From positions 1 to 57,384 of the forward strand of contig NZ_JASCTH010000046.1 in assembly GCF_030009775.1 (NCBI RefSeq): a stretch of 57,384 bases of DNA, written 5' to 3'. A model generated the notes under the pieces. That model searched no databases. It saw nothing but the letters and a program-made list of their open reading frames with translations, and was not told the DNA's origin. Each line of letters opens with the position of its first letter. The stretch's first letter is position 1. The position numbers and the translations under genes are program-made. Shown here one piece after another: positions 1 through 8,494 of this stretch. The stretch is from Actinoplanes sandaracinus (GTDB taxonomy: Bacteria; Actinomycetota; Actinomycetes; Mycobacteriales; Micromonosporaceae).

Positions 1-37
1 CGGCGGGTTCCTGCAGAAGAATCTGTGCCACGTCCAT
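1..37 (-). CDS. possible 5' end of a gene leaving the left edge
   Basis: A minus-strand ATG at 37 opens a frame reading MDVAQILLQEPA up to the window edge. The peptide looks natural, but twelve codons cannot identify a family and the upstream ribosome site is weak. It may equally be chance. Confidence 0.25.
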   Translation of the reverse strand, partial: MDVAQILLQEPA

Positions 38-79
38 GCGGGAGGGGTCCTGTCCATGGGTCGGGTCTGCCACCGAGGG

Positions 80-109
80 CGCCTCACCGGCGGTGACTGC
101 GGTGAGGCG
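80..109. terminator. hairpin downstream of the small secreted protein gene
   Basis: Perfect 10-bp stem (arms 80-89 and 100-109, CGCCTCACCG paired with its complement) with a 10-nt loop. It lies about 90 bp past the stop of the minus-strand gene ending at 197, so it could end that transcript. There is no T-tract, as is usual in high-GC actinobacteria. Confidence 0.4.
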
Positions 110-196
110 GAAAGCCGGTCCGCCGTTGTGTGGGGCGTTCGGCATCGGATTGACGCTGCGGCGCCGTGCGGCGGTGTCACGCCGGCTGGGCGCGGC

Positions 197-508
197 TCAT
201 GCGTGGTGAGCTGGCGGGGCTCTCGAGCTGGCGGCATCGGCGGCGTGCTGCGTCGGCCGGATTCGGGTCCGGTCCGCCACGGGAGCCCGCGTCGCGGTCA
301 TCGCGGTGGCGGGTTGACGTGAGCGGGTAGGGGCAACGGGCGCGGTATCGCGGGGTGCCGGCTGCTGGACAGCGGCCGTGGACATCTCGGCCTTACGGCC
401 GGGGTCGGGACGCGCGACTGCGGGACTGTTGATACCGCTGATCAGGAGCAGGGCCAGCATGGCCGGCAACGAGCGGGCCAGCATGCTGAGCCGCCGGGTC
501 GTCGCCAT
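197..508 (-). CDS. small putative secreted protein
   Basis: Encodes 103 residues from ATG at 508; an upstream TTG at 538 is also in frame but no better supported. The first 30 residues form a signal peptide: basic start (MATTRR), hydrophobic core around residues 12-22 and an A-x-A-like end near PAVARP. The rest is rich in Ala, Thr, Arg and Pro with no cysteines and no domain I recognise. The Sec-type leader is the main argument that this frame is real. Export and an envelope location are inferred; the function is unknown. Confidence 0.45.
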   Translation of the reverse strand: MATTRRLSMLARSLPAMLALLLISGINSPAVARPDPGRKAEMSTAAVQQPAPRDTAPVAPTRSRQPATAMTATRAPVADRTRIRPTQHAADAASSRAPPAHHA

Positions 509-706
509 GGCAACCACGTTAACCAACCGGGCGGGCAACTACACCGCTCGATGTAGGTGGCCCACGTCATACCGGCCGGTCAGGCTGCCTACGGCTGATG
601 CTGTGGTCTGGGCGGCGCGAACGTGTCGTGGGCGGCCACGAGCCGAGATCTGACGACCTGCCTGAGGAGCCGCCGCCCATGGGTGACGGTGCGGCGGCGT
701 GCGGCT

Positions 707-790
707 ACCTCCGGTCTACCGGTGATCGCTCGTTGTTGTCATGATGACGTCCATCGATCAATCAATGGCCGGACAACGACACCGGCGCGG
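707..790 (+). repeat. left arm of an 84-bp inverted repeat flanking the STAND/WD40 gene
   Basis: Positions 707-790 match the reverse complement of 4463-4546 without gaps at 66 of 84 positions (about 79%). Fully conserved blocks include CCATCGATCAATCAATG (751-767) and TCCGGTCTACCGG (710-722). The arm ends 12 bp before the STAND start codon, so it also covers that gene's promoter region. Both arms point toward the gene between them. Confidence 0.85.
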
Positions 791-802
791 GAGGCTTGTC
801 TG

Positions 803-3800
803 ATGGGGCGTCCGGAACGTCAGGTCGATCCCGATGCCGGTCCTGTGCAGCGTTTCGCGTGGGAGCTGCGCCAGTTGCGTCAGCAGGCCGGCCGGCCGAG
901 CTATCGTGCGCTGGCGGCGCGGGTGCATTACTCGGCGTCGATGCTCTCCGAGGCGGCAGCCGGGCTGGCGCTGCCGTCCCTGGCGGTCACGCTGGCCTAT
1001 GTGCGGGGCTGCGGGGGCGATCCGCAGCTCTGGGAACAGCGCTGGCGGCGGCTCGCAGCCGAGATCGCAGGCGGCCCGGGCGCGGACGCGGGTAAGGACG
1101 TCGGGGAGGAACCGCCGTATCTGGGCCTGTCGACGTTCCAGGCCACGGACGCGGCCCGGTTCTTCGGGCGCCGGGCTCTGATCGACGAGTTGTCCAAGAG
1201 GCTTGCCGACGAACCGTTCCTGACGGTCTTCGGCGCGTCGGGTAGCGGCAAGTCGTCGCTGCTGCGCGCCGGTCTGTTACCCGCGCTCGCCGCCGGTTCG
1301 GCTCCGGATGGGCGTACGAGTGTGCCGCTGTTGATGACGCCGGGGGCGGAGCCGCTGCAGGAGCTGGCCGCCGGGCTGGCGAAACTGCAGGGTCTGACGG
1401 CCACCGCGCTGCACGCCGAGCTGGCTGTCGAGCCCGCCGCCGGGCCGCTGGCCGTCCGCCAGGCACTGACGGCCCGCCCGGGCGCGGACCTGCTGGTGCT
1501 TGTGGTGGACCAGTTCGAGGAGGTGTTCACGCTCTGCCGCGACGAGCAGACCCGGCAGCGGTTCCTGGATTGCCTGCTGAAGATCGCCGACGGCTGCGCC
1601 GAGCGGGCACGCGTCGTGCTGGGCGTGCGCGCCGATTTCTATCCGCACTGCGCCCGCCACGCGGGCCTGGTGTCCGCGCTGCGGGACCGGCAGTTGCTCG
1701 TCGGTCCGATGGACGAGGCCGACCTGCGCGCCGTCGTCACCGGTCCCGCCGAACACGCGGGATATCGGGTCGAGCCGGCGCTGCTCGAGGCAGTCGTGGC
1801 CGACGCGGCGGGCCAGCCCGGGGCGCTGCCGCTGGTCTCGCATGCGCTGCTGGAGACCTGGCAACGGCGGCAGAGTGGCATGCTCACGCTGGCCGGTTAT
1901 CGGGACGCCGGTGGCGTCGCCGATGCCATCGCGCAGACCGCCGAGCGGGTCTACGGCGACCTGGACCCGGCCCGCCGGCACATCGTTCAGGACATCTTCC
2001 TGCGGCTGACCGCGCTCGGCCAGGACACCGAGGACACCCGGCGGCGCGTCGGCTACGCCGAGCTGCTGGGCAGCCCCGCGACGGCCGACGTCCTCGACCG
2101 GCTGGCCCGGGCCCGCCTGGTCACCTGCGACGAAGACACCGCGACCGTCGCGCACGAGGCGCTGATCCGGCGGTGGCCACGGCTGCGCGGCTGGCTGGCC
2201 GCCGACCGGAACATGCTGCTGCAGCACCGTCGGCTGACCGAGGTCACAGCGGAATGGCAGCAACACCGCCGTGACGACGCGTTCCTGTACCGAGGGGCTC
2301 GTCTGGCGCCGTGGCGGGAACGTCCACTGGACCGGCTCAACGAGCTCGAACAGGCCTTCCTGACCGCGAGCCGACTCCACGAGAACCGCCGGCGGGGAGC
2401 ACGTCGGCGGCGGGTCCAGGTGGCCGGGGCGCTGCTCTGCGCGGTGGTGCTGGTCGTGGCCACGCTCGCCGCGATCAGCACGATGCAGGCCCGCCGGGCC
2501 GCCGACGAACGAGACCTGGCCGTCTCCAACGAGCTCGCCGCCCGGGCGCGGGAGCAACTGGCCCTCAAGCCGGAGTCGTCGTTGGCGCTGGCCAAGCAGG
2601 CTATGGCCGTACGGCGCACGCCCACCGCGCAGGCCGTGCTGCGACAGGCGGCGATGGACTCACGGATCCAGTCGGCGCTGCCGGCCGGGCAGGGCCAGGT
2701 GTTCGGCGTGGCCTACAGCCCCGACGGGCAGTCGATCGCGACGAGCGGCGACAACGGCACCGTACGAGTGTGGCGCCTCGATGCCCGCGGCGTCGCCACC
2801 GGAACGCCGCGGGTGCTCATCGGACATGCCGACGAGGTATGGAGCCCGGTGTTCAGCCCGGACGGCCGCCGGCTGGCCGCCTGCGGCATCGACGGCACCG
2901 TCACCGTGTGGGAACTGGGCGCCGACCGGCCCGCGCTGGTCCAAACCGGCCACACCGACAAGGTGTGGAACGTGGCATTCAGCCCGGACGGGCAGCGGCT
3001 CGCCAGCACCAGCGACGACGGCACGGTCCGGATCTGGGACATCGCCGGCGGCCCCGCCCGAACCGTGCTGCGCCCCGGCGACCGGCAACTCGGCGTCGCG
3101 TTCAGCCCGGACGGCCGGCACCTGGCGACCGGTGACGGCGCTGGTGTGGTGCGACTGTGGCCCGCGTCCGGCGTCGGAACACCGAAGATCCTGCGCGGGC
3201 ACACCGACTCCGTGGAGAACGTGATGTTCAGTGCCGACAGCCAGGCACTGGCCAGCGCGAGCACCGACGGGACCATCCGGGTCTGGCCGGTGGCCGGAAC
3301 CGAGAAGGCGGTGGTCCTCAACGGCGAGGGCTCGAGCACTGCCGAGACGGTGGCGTTCAGCCCGGACGGACACCGGATAGCCAGCGGCGGCAGCGACGGC
3401 ACGGTCCGGGTCTTCAACACCGACAGCGACGCCGACCCGCTCGTGCTGCCCGGCCACGACGGACCGGTCTGGAGCGTCGCGTTCAGCCCGGACGGCCGCC
3501 GGCTGGCCAGCGGCAGTGGTGACGGCTCCGTCCGGTTCTGGGATCCCGCCTACCCCGGCGCACCCCGGGTGCTGCGCGGCCACCAAGGCGCGGTGGCGGG
3601 CATCGCGGTCAGCGCTGATGGCCGCCGGCTGGTCACCGGCGGCCAGGACGGCACGGTACGGCTGTGGCCGCCAGGCGGCCCCGCCGGGCCGACCGTGCTG
3701 CGCGGCCATACCGGCGAAGTCTTCGGGGTCGCTGTCACCGCGGACGGCACACGAGTAGCGAGCGCCGGCGCCGACCACACGGTACGGGTGTGGGATGCCG

Positions 3801-4441
3801 CGACCGGCCGTGTGGGGACACTGTCCGGGCACTCCGAGGCGGTCTTCGACGTGGCTTTCCTCCCCGACGGGCGGCGCCTGGCCAGCGCCGGCAGAGACGG
3901 GACGGTGCGCGTCTGGGACCTCGCGACCGGCCGGGCGGTCACGCTCGGCGGTCACACCGGGACGGTGCGGTCGGTGGCGGCCGGACCGGACGGCCGGCAC
4001 GTCGCCAGCGCCGGCCGCGACGGGACCGTCCGGGTGTGGGATCTGGAGACGGGGCAGGCCCTCGTTCTGCACGGCCACCAGGGCGGCCTGGTCTGGAAGG
4101 TGACCTTCAGCCCGGACGGCCGGCACGTCGCCAGCGGCGGCCACGACGGCACGATACGGGTGTGGGACACCGCCACCGGGCAAGCGGTCACCGTGCTGCG
4201 CGGGCATCGCGGCGCCGTGTGGAACGTGGCGTACAGCCCGGACGGCGGGTTGATCGCCAGCAGCGGCGACGACGGCGGGCTGCGGATCTGGCGCACCACC
4301 GAGGACAGCACACCGGTGGTCGTGCGCGGGTTCGGCAGCGCCGTCGAGGTCTCGGTGTTCGAGCCGGGCGGCGACCGGCTCGCCACCGTCCACGACGACG
4401 GGACGCTGCGGTCCTGGCAGTGCGAGGCCTGCGCCCGGTGA
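803..4441 (+). CDS. XRE-STAND NTPase-WD40 signalling protein (nSTAND1 type)
   Basis: A 1212-residue protein. The ATG at 803 is chosen because residue 1 starts a natural XRE-like helix-turn-helix region (about residues 15-75); the frame is open further upstream but runs through the inverted repeat. An NTPase follows, with P-loop GASGSGKSS near residue 145 and Walker B LVLVVDQFEE near 235. A single membrane-spanning stretch lies near 540-560, flanked by an Arg-rich segment, then a helical linker. From about residue 632 to the end I count 14 WD40 blades (repeated SPDG...DGTVRVW), enough for two seven-bladed propellers. STAND proteins are nucleotide-driven molecular switches with repeat domains that sense partners. 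The target and ligand are not visible. Membrane attachment with a cytosolic N-terminal DNA-binding-like domain is the likely topology. Confidence 0.93.
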   Translation: MGRPERQVDPDAGPVQRFAWELRQLRQQAGRPSYRALAARVHYSASMLSEAAAGLALPSLAVTLAYVRGCGGDPQLWEQRWRRLAAEIAGGPGADAGKDVGEEPPYLGLSTFQATDAARFFGRRALIDELSKRLADEPFLTVFGASGSGKSSLLRAGLLPALAAGSAPDGRTSVPLLMTPGAEPLQELAAGLAKLQGLTATALHAELAVEPAAGPLAVRQALTARPGADLLVLVVDQFEEVFTLCRDEQTRQRFLDCLLKIADGCAERARVVLGVRADFYPHCARHAGLVSALRDRQLLVGPMDEADLRAVVTGPAEHAGYRVEPALLEAVVADAAGQPGALPLVSHALLETWQRRQSGMLTLAGYRDAGGVADAIAQTAERVYGDLDPARRHIVQDIFLRLTALGQDTEDTRRRVGYAELLGSPATADVLDRLARARLVTCDEDTATVAHEALIRRWPRLRGWLAADRNMLLQHRRLTEVTAEWQQHRRDDAFLYRGARLAPWRERPLDRLNELEQAFLTASRLHENRRRGARRRRVQVAGALLCAVVLVVATLAAISTMQARRAADERDLAVSNELAARAREQLALKPESSLALAKQAMAVRRTPTAQAVLRQAAMDSRIQSALPAGQGQVFGVAYSPDGQSIATSGDNGTVRVWRLDARGVATGTPRVLIGHADEVWSPVFSPDGRRLAACGIDGTVTVWELGADRPALVQTGHTDKVWNVAFSPDGQRLASTSDDGTVRIWDIAGGPARTVLRPGDRQLGVAFSPDGRHLATGDGAGVVRLWPASGVGTPKILRGHTDSVENVMFSADSQALASASTDGTIRVWPVAGTEKAVVLNGEGSSTAETVAFSPDGHRIASGGSDGTVRVFNTDSDADPLVLPGHDGPVWSVAFSPDGRRLASGSGDGSVRFWDPAYPGAPRVLRGHQGAVAGIAVSADGRRLVTGGQDGTVRLWPPGGPAGPTVLRGHTGEVFGVAVTADGTRVASAGADHTVRVWDAATGRVGTLSGHSEAVFDVAFLPDGRRLASAGRDGTVRVWDLATGRAVTLGGHTGTVRSVAAGPDGRHVASAGRDGTVRVWDLETGQALVLHGHQGGLVWKVTFSPDGRHVASGGHDGTIRVWDTATGQAVTVLRGHRGAVWNVAYSPDGGLIASSGDDGGLRIWRTTEDSTPVVVRGFGSAVEVSVFEPGGDRLATVHDDGTLRSWQCEACAR

Positions 4442-4462
4442 ACGCGTCTTCGGCCGCTGTCA

Positions 4463-4546
4463 CGCCACCGGTGCGGTTGTCCGGTCATTGATTGATCGAT
4501 GGCTTCCGTCGTGACGACAACCCGGGATCGCCGGTAGACCGGAAGT
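4463..4546 (-). repeat. right arm of the inverted repeat flanking the STAND/WD40 gene
   Basis: Reverse-complement partner of 707-790 (66/84 identical, no gaps). It starts 22 bp after the STAND stop codon and ends 100 bp before the next gene (4646), so it also sits in that gene's upstream region. The conserved 17-mer CATTGATTGATCGATGG is at 4486-4502. Both arms stay open in the equivalent reading frame, but many changes alter amino acids, so the homology looks regulatory or element-derived rather than coding. Confidence 0.85.
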
Positions 4547-4645
4547 CACCTCGCACCGCTGCGGGGCGCGGCCCGCCATCCGGGCACACCGGCCTCTGCC
4601 GGGAGAGCCGCGCCGTCCCGGCGCCCGACAACGAAGGGACCCTGA

Positions 4646-4969
4646 ATGAGGACCATCCGAAGAACCGTAGCCTTGGGCGGAGCCGGCGCGGTGCTGGCCA
4701 GCGCCGTACTGGTGGTGCTCGGCTCGGCGCCGGCAAGCGCTGCGGCCTGTCGCTACGGCCGCGACTGGACCAAGCGATCGGCGTCGTTCGCCGACCAATG
4801 CGACGTACGGCACCGTGCGTGGATCGACTGTGACACTCAGAGTTCCAGGGACGGCAAGTACTTCGGTGCCTGGGTGAACGGCGCGGCACGGTCCACCGCG
4901 GTCTGCCCGCAGGACACTCTGCGGGTCCGCCACTACGGCTACCAGTGGCCCGGCGGCATCACCGGCTGA
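4646..4969 (+). CDS. small secreted cysteine-containing protein
   Basis: 107 residues. GAAGGGA lies about 8 bp before ATG 4646. A clear Sec signal peptide (basic MRTIRR, hydrophobic core, cleavage near ASA-AA at residues 33-35) precedes a mature domain of roughly 73 residues with three cysteines (ACRYG, DQCDV, DCDTQ) plus CPQD, so two disulfides are possible. Short secreted proteins of this build are common in actinomycetes, and I cannot assign a named family. It lies just beyond the right inverted-repeat arm, so its promoter must overlap or adjoin that repeat. Confidence 0.75.
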   Translation: MRTIRRTVALGGAGAVLASAVLVVLGSAPASAAACRYGRDWTKRSASFADQCDVRHRAWIDCDTQSSRDGKYFGAWVNGAARSTAVCPQDTLRVRHYGYQWPGGITG

Positions 4970-5080
4970 GGTCCTCTTCTCACCGGCGCCCCGCTGAGCC
5001 CCGACGGGGGTTGACCGCCTGGCATGCCGGGCGGACGACGCGGCGAATTCTCGGGGCCCGGTGCCGAGATTGCCGTTGAC

Positions 5081-5123
5081 CGCCGGCGCCGGCCTCTGTC
5101 CTGCGGCGGGGCCGGCGCCGGCG
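5081..5123. terminator. GC-rich hairpin between convergent genes
   Basis: Perfect 13-bp stem (5081-5093 with 5111-5123, CGCCGGCGCCGGC and complement), 17-nt loop. It lies between the stop codons of the convergent genes ending at 4969 and 5207, the expected place for a bidirectional terminator. Confidence 0.55.
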
Positions 5124-5206
5124 ATCCTTCTTGGAGCGATGTGTGTTCCCGGTTCGGGAGGATGACCGGAGCCGGCGCGGCTGACGTGAAGCGGCGGGGC
5201 GTGACG

Positions 5207-6121
5207 CTACCGGTCGGCCACGACGGCTGCGAGGTGACGGGCCACCGCCAGTGCGCTCGTGGAACGGTCGGTGAGGTATCGCGGATCACCGGTGACGACG
5301 GCCGTCACCCCGGTGGCCGGGACAACGAGCACGTACTGGCCCGACCAGCCGGCCGCCAGGTAGGCGTGCCTGCCGGCCACCTCGTCGACCCAGAACAGCC
5401 AGCCGTACGGTAGATCCACCGGTGGGCCGCCGGCCGACCGCGGCGCGGTGGCCTCGGTGAGCAGCCCTGCGAGGCCCAGCGCATCGGTCCGCCAGCCCTC
5501 CCCCAGCCGGGCCAGATCCAGGGCAGACAGCCGCAGGCCACCGAAACCCCACACGACGCCGTCCGGATCGCGGGGCCAGTCCTCACCCGTGATGCCCAGC
5601 GGCCCGAACACCCGGTCGGCGGCGAACTCCGCCACGTCGCCGGTCACCGTCTGCAGTGCGGCCGCCAGCAGGTGGACGGCGCCGTTGTCGTAGCACCACG
5701 TGGTGCCCGGCTGATGCCGCTGTGGCACCGACAGGAGCGCATCGATCCAGCTCGTCGGCAGTTCGATCACGCGATCGATGTCCTGAAGCCCGCCGCAGTA
5801 CGCGCCTCCCGTCATCGACAGCAGATGCTCCACCGTGACGGCACGCCGACCGGGAGGCACCCGCCCGCCGAGCAGGTCGCCCAGCGACGCGTCCAGCGAC
5901 AGCCGGCCGTCCTGAACCGCCGACAACACCACGGTCGCGACCACCGACTTCGTCACGGAGAACACCTCGGCCGGCTCCGTCAGCGTGCGCCGCCCGAACT
6001 GCCGCTGCGCCAGCACCTCCCCATCACGTACCAGCACCAGATGCCCCACATGCGCATACGCGGCGTCACGCAGGGTTCGTACGGCCTCATCGATCACGTC
6101 CATGGCGGCAACCTTCGTCAT
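5207..6121 (-). CDS. serine hydrolase of the beta-lactamase / penicillin-binding class C family
   Basis: About 304 residues from ATG 6121; an internal ATG at 6103 (MDVIDEAV) is an equally reasonable start. The SxxK nucleophile motif is visible as FSVTKSVV, the YxN motif as WCYDNG, and a C-terminal AGWSGQY replaces the KTG-like strand. The family includes class C beta-lactamases, esterases and D-aminopeptidases. Without a signal peptide this copy is likelier a cytosolic esterase or peptidase than a resistance enzyme. It is downstream of the HIT-like gene with a 41-bp gap, probably in one transcript. Confidence 0.85.
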   Translation of the reverse strand: MTKVAAMDVIDEAVRTLRDAAYAHVGHLVLVRDGEVLAQRQFGRRTLTEPAEVFSVTKSVVATVVLSAVQDGRLSLDASLGDLLGGRVPPGRRAVTVEHLLSMTGGAYCGGLQDIDRVIELPTSWIDALLSVPQRHQPGTTWCYDNGAVHLLAAALQTVTGDVAEFAADRVFGPLGITGEDWPRDPDGVVWGFGGLRLSALDLARLGEGWRTDALGLAGLLTEATAPRSAGGPPVDLPYGWLFWVDEVAGRHAYLAAGWSGQYVLVVPATGVTAVVTGDPRYLTDRSTSALAVARHLAAVVADR

Positions 6122-6162
6122 GGATCGGCCCGTAGGCAAACAGGTTTTCGAGGTCCTCGGCG

Positions 6163-6621
6163 TCAGGCCAGGTGGCGTCGGATGGCGGCGCGCAGCGGAT
6201 CGTGGCGGGGGCCGAGAGCGGTGGCCGGGTCGGTCCATCGTTGCCGGGGGTAGACATACACCGGCCGGCCGACGATCTCCGGTGGCTCCCAGTCGTAACG
6301 CGGCCAGATGTGGGCGTGCAGATAGGGATCGGTGTTGCCGAGGATCTCCAGGTTGATGCGTCGGAACGCCGGGTCGGACTCGGCGCAGGCCCGTTCGACG
6401 GCCTCGCCGAGCCGTTCCATGCTCTCCAGGAAGACCAGCCGCCGGGCGCGGGGCATGTCGGTCAGCCTGCCGACCGCCGGATCGTCGGTCAGCAGCACGC
6501 AATAGCCCGGCAGCCACTGCACGTCCCCGATCACCGCGAAGCCGCCGGGGAGCCGCTGGAGAACCGTGGGGTTCTCGCCGCGCAGAGCCGACCCGATCCG
6601 GTCTTCCCGCCAGTTCGTCAC
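6163..6621 (-). CDS. HIT-like (histidine triad superfamily) protein
   Basis: 152 residues. HIT-fold proteins bind nucleotides and hydrolyse or transfer nucleotidyl groups, for example from diadenosine polyphosphates. The motif region reads YLHAHIWPRY: two of the usual three histidines are present and the last is replaced by Trp, a variant pattern that leaves catalysis uncertain. The N-terminal GFAVIGDVQWLPGYCVLL segment fits the usual beta-sheet. First gene of a likely two-gene unit with the serine hydrolase. Confidence 0.75.
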   Translation of the reverse strand: MTNWREDRIGSALRGENPTVLQRLPGGFAVIGDVQWLPGYCVLLTDDPAVGRLTDMPRARRLVFLESMERLGEAVERACAESDPAFRRINLEILGNTDPYLHAHIWPRYDWEPPEIVGRPVYVYPRQRWTDPATALGPRHDPLRAAIRRHLA

Positions 6622-6679
6622 CGCGACATCCTGCCGGACGTCCCCGCAAGAGGACTAGCCTCCTAGGATGATTTAGAGG

Positions 6680-7177
6680 ATGAGTGTTCGGACTCGTGGC
6701 GGAACACCTGTCGGGGCCGACGGCGACGAGGAGCCGGCCCACGGCGGGAGCGACTGGCCGAGATGCTGGGGGGCGGGTCGCGGACGCGCTGGACCTGTGG
6801 TCCTGACCAGGTTGTACGGTCCCGGAGTGGATCGAGAGGTGAGGGGCGCCGGTGTGCTCGGGGCCTGGTACGTGGCGGCGCTGCTGGTTCCGGTCGTGGT
6901 GGGGCTGGCCGTCGTGGGTCCGGAGTTTCTGATGCGGCGGCAGTCGCGGGACCTGCCCTGTGCCGACCCGGGTGAGTGCGGGACGTGGTACCCGGACGCG
7001 TCCGGCGTGCTGGCGCTCACGACGCCGGTGCTACTGGCGGGTCTGGTGATCTCCGGGCCGTTGTGGTTCGTGCTGGGGCGGCGGGTGCGGTCGGGGCTGC
7101 TGGCGGGGTCGTTGGCGGCGCTCGTGGGGTTGCTGGCCGCCGGCGCTGGGGCGGTCGGGTTGCGGCTTCTGGGGTGA
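6680..7177 (+). CDS. hypothetical small membrane protein
   Basis: 165 residues from ATG 6680; a GTG at 6827 that starts at VDREVRG is also plausible and would remove a low-information N-terminus. The second half has about three hydrophobic segments (AWYVAALLVPVVVGLAVV, a central VLALTTPVLLAGLVI stretch, and a C-terminal LLAGSLAALVGLLAAG), with a loop carrying CADPGECG between the first and second that could form a disulfide. No family recognised. Confidence 0.55.
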   Translation: MSVRTRGGTPVGADGDEEPAHGGSDWPRCWGAGRGRAGPVVLTRLYGPGVDREVRGAGVLGAWYVAALLVPVVVGLAVVGPEFLMRRQSRDLPCADPGECGTWYPDASGVLALTTPVLLAGLVISGPLWFVLGRRVRSGLLAGSLAALVGLLAAGAGAVGLRLLG

Positions 7178-7247
7178 CGGGCTGCCATGTCGCGGTTCGG
7201 CCGGAGGGGACCGGGTCGCCGGCCGTGATCGCGCGGGTCCGGCCGTT

Positions 7248-8045
7248 TCAGGGTGGCGTGCCGGCGTAACGGCCGGGGGTGACGCCGAGGATGCGTTTGA
7301 AGTGCCGGTTCAGGTGCGGTTGGTCGTGGAAGCCGCTGCCGGCGGCGACGGCCCGCAGGGGTTCGCCGGCCAGGATCAGGCGCCGTGCCAGGTCGACGCG
7401 CCGGGAGATCAGGTACTGGTGCGGTGACATGCCGAACTCCCGGCGGAACGACCGCACCAGGTGTGTCGGGTCGAAGTGCAGCGCGGCGGCGGCCGTCGAC
7501 AGTGGCAGGCCGGCGACGATGTGCTGTTCCAGAAGGTCGCGCAGGCTGTGTGCCGCCGCCCGGTTCGGTGGCCGGGGGTCGGGTGGGTCGCCGAGGTGGG
7601 TGCGGAGCCGGGCCAGCGTCACCGCGAGCAGGCTGTCGGCCAGTGGCGCGTCACCGGGGGAGCGGATCAGCCGGTGCACCCGGGAGATCGCGTGGCGCAG
7701 TTCCCGGTCGTTGATCGCCGGGGCGTCCACGCTGGCCCCGATGAGCCGGGCCGGCAGCCGGTCGGCGTCGAGGTAGAGGACCCGTTTGCGGAAGCCGCCG
7801 GGCCGTGCCGACGTGCCGTTGTGCGGCACCCGGGGCGGGAGGACGGTCACCAGGTCGCCGAACGCGCCGCGCTGGTGGCGGTCGAGGTCGTAGCGGACCG
7901 CGCCGTCGTCGACGAGCAGCACCGTCCAGGTGTCGTGGGCGTGCATCGGGTAGGTGTGTTCGGAGAACCGGGCGTGCAGGACCTCGGCGACGCCGTCGAG
8001 CCGTGGTCGCCACGCGCGGAGGTGAGGCACGTCAAAATCGTACAA
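7248..8045 (-). CDS. AraC-family transcriptional regulator
   Basis: 265 residues. The N-terminal half is a cupin-like sensor (RFSEHTYPMHAHDTWTV, residues about 27-43). The C-terminal ~100 residues hold the two helix-turn-helix motifs of AraC proteins, with DPTHLVRSFRREFGMSPHQY and a final PHLNRHFKRILGVTPGRYAG. It is divergent from the DUF2000 gene (35 bp between starts), a pairing that commonly means the regulator controls its neighbour. Confidence 0.92.
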   Translation of the reverse strand: MYDFDVPHLRAWRPRLDGVAEVLHARFSEHTYPMHAHDTWTVLLVDDGAVRYDLDRHQRGAFGDLVTVLPPRVPHNGTSARPGGFRKRVLYLDADRLPARLIGASVDAPAINDRELRHAISRVHRLIRSPGDAPLADSLLAVTLARLRTHLGDPPDPRPPNRAAAHSLRDLLEQHIVAGLPLSTAAAALHFDPTHLVRSFRREFGMSPHQYLISRRVDLARRLILAGEPLRAVAAGSGFHDQPHLNRHFKRILGVTPGRYAGTPP

Positions 8046-8080
8046 GACCTGGTGGGACGGCCCGGTTGACGATGGGCGGC

Positions 8081-8494
8081 ATGAAGTTCTCCACCAAGAT
8101 CGCCGTCCTGTTGCGGGACGACCTGCTCACCTGGCAGCGCCTGAACGTCACGGCCTTCCTCGTCTCCGGTATCGGCACGCTCGTGCCGGAGGTGGTCGGT
8201 GAGCCGTACGCCGATGCCGACGGCGTCGTCTATCTGCCGATGTTCCGGCAGCCGGTGATGGTGTTCCAGGGCGGCGAGGAGTTGCTCGCCGCGGCGCACG
8301 GCCGGGCGCTGGGCCGCGACGGTGTGGTGATGTCGGTGTTCACCTCGGATCTGTTCGCGACCGGTCACGACGCGGCCAACCGGGATGCGGTGCGAGCGGT
8401 CCGCACCGGTGATCTGGACCTGGTGGGCTTGGCGGTGCACGGCCCGCGTAACGCTGTCGACCGTGTCGTCAAGGGTGCGGCGATGCATCCGTGA
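8081..8494 (+). CDS. DUF2000 domain protein
   Basis: 137 residues from ATG 8081 (MKFSTKIAVLLRDDL); a start nine bases earlier is possible. The opening segment and the later GRDGVVMSVFTSDLFATGHD stretch are characteristic of DUF2000, a small cytosolic fold of unknown biochemistry related to peptidyl-tRNA hydrolase II-like proteins. It shares a 35-bp divergent promoter region with the AraC regulator and is probably its main target. Confidence 0.85.
   Translation: MKFSTKIAVLLRDDLLTWQRLNVTAFLVSGIGTLVPEVVGEPYADADGVVYLPMFRQPVMVFQGGEELLAAAHGRALGRDGVVMSVFTSDLFATGHDAANRDAVRAVRTGDLDLVGLAVHGPRNAVDRVVKGAAMHP

Noticed and set aside
2660..4393. 577-codon minus-strand frame across the WD40 repeats
   Set aside because: It reads repeats in antisense (VRAERD...), with no start signal; the WD40 frame explains the region.
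5207..6742. 511-codon single protein covering hydrolase and HIT gene region
   Set aside because: The beta-lactamase-like domain begins at 6121 or 6103; the upstream part is a shadow of the HIT-like gene in another frame.
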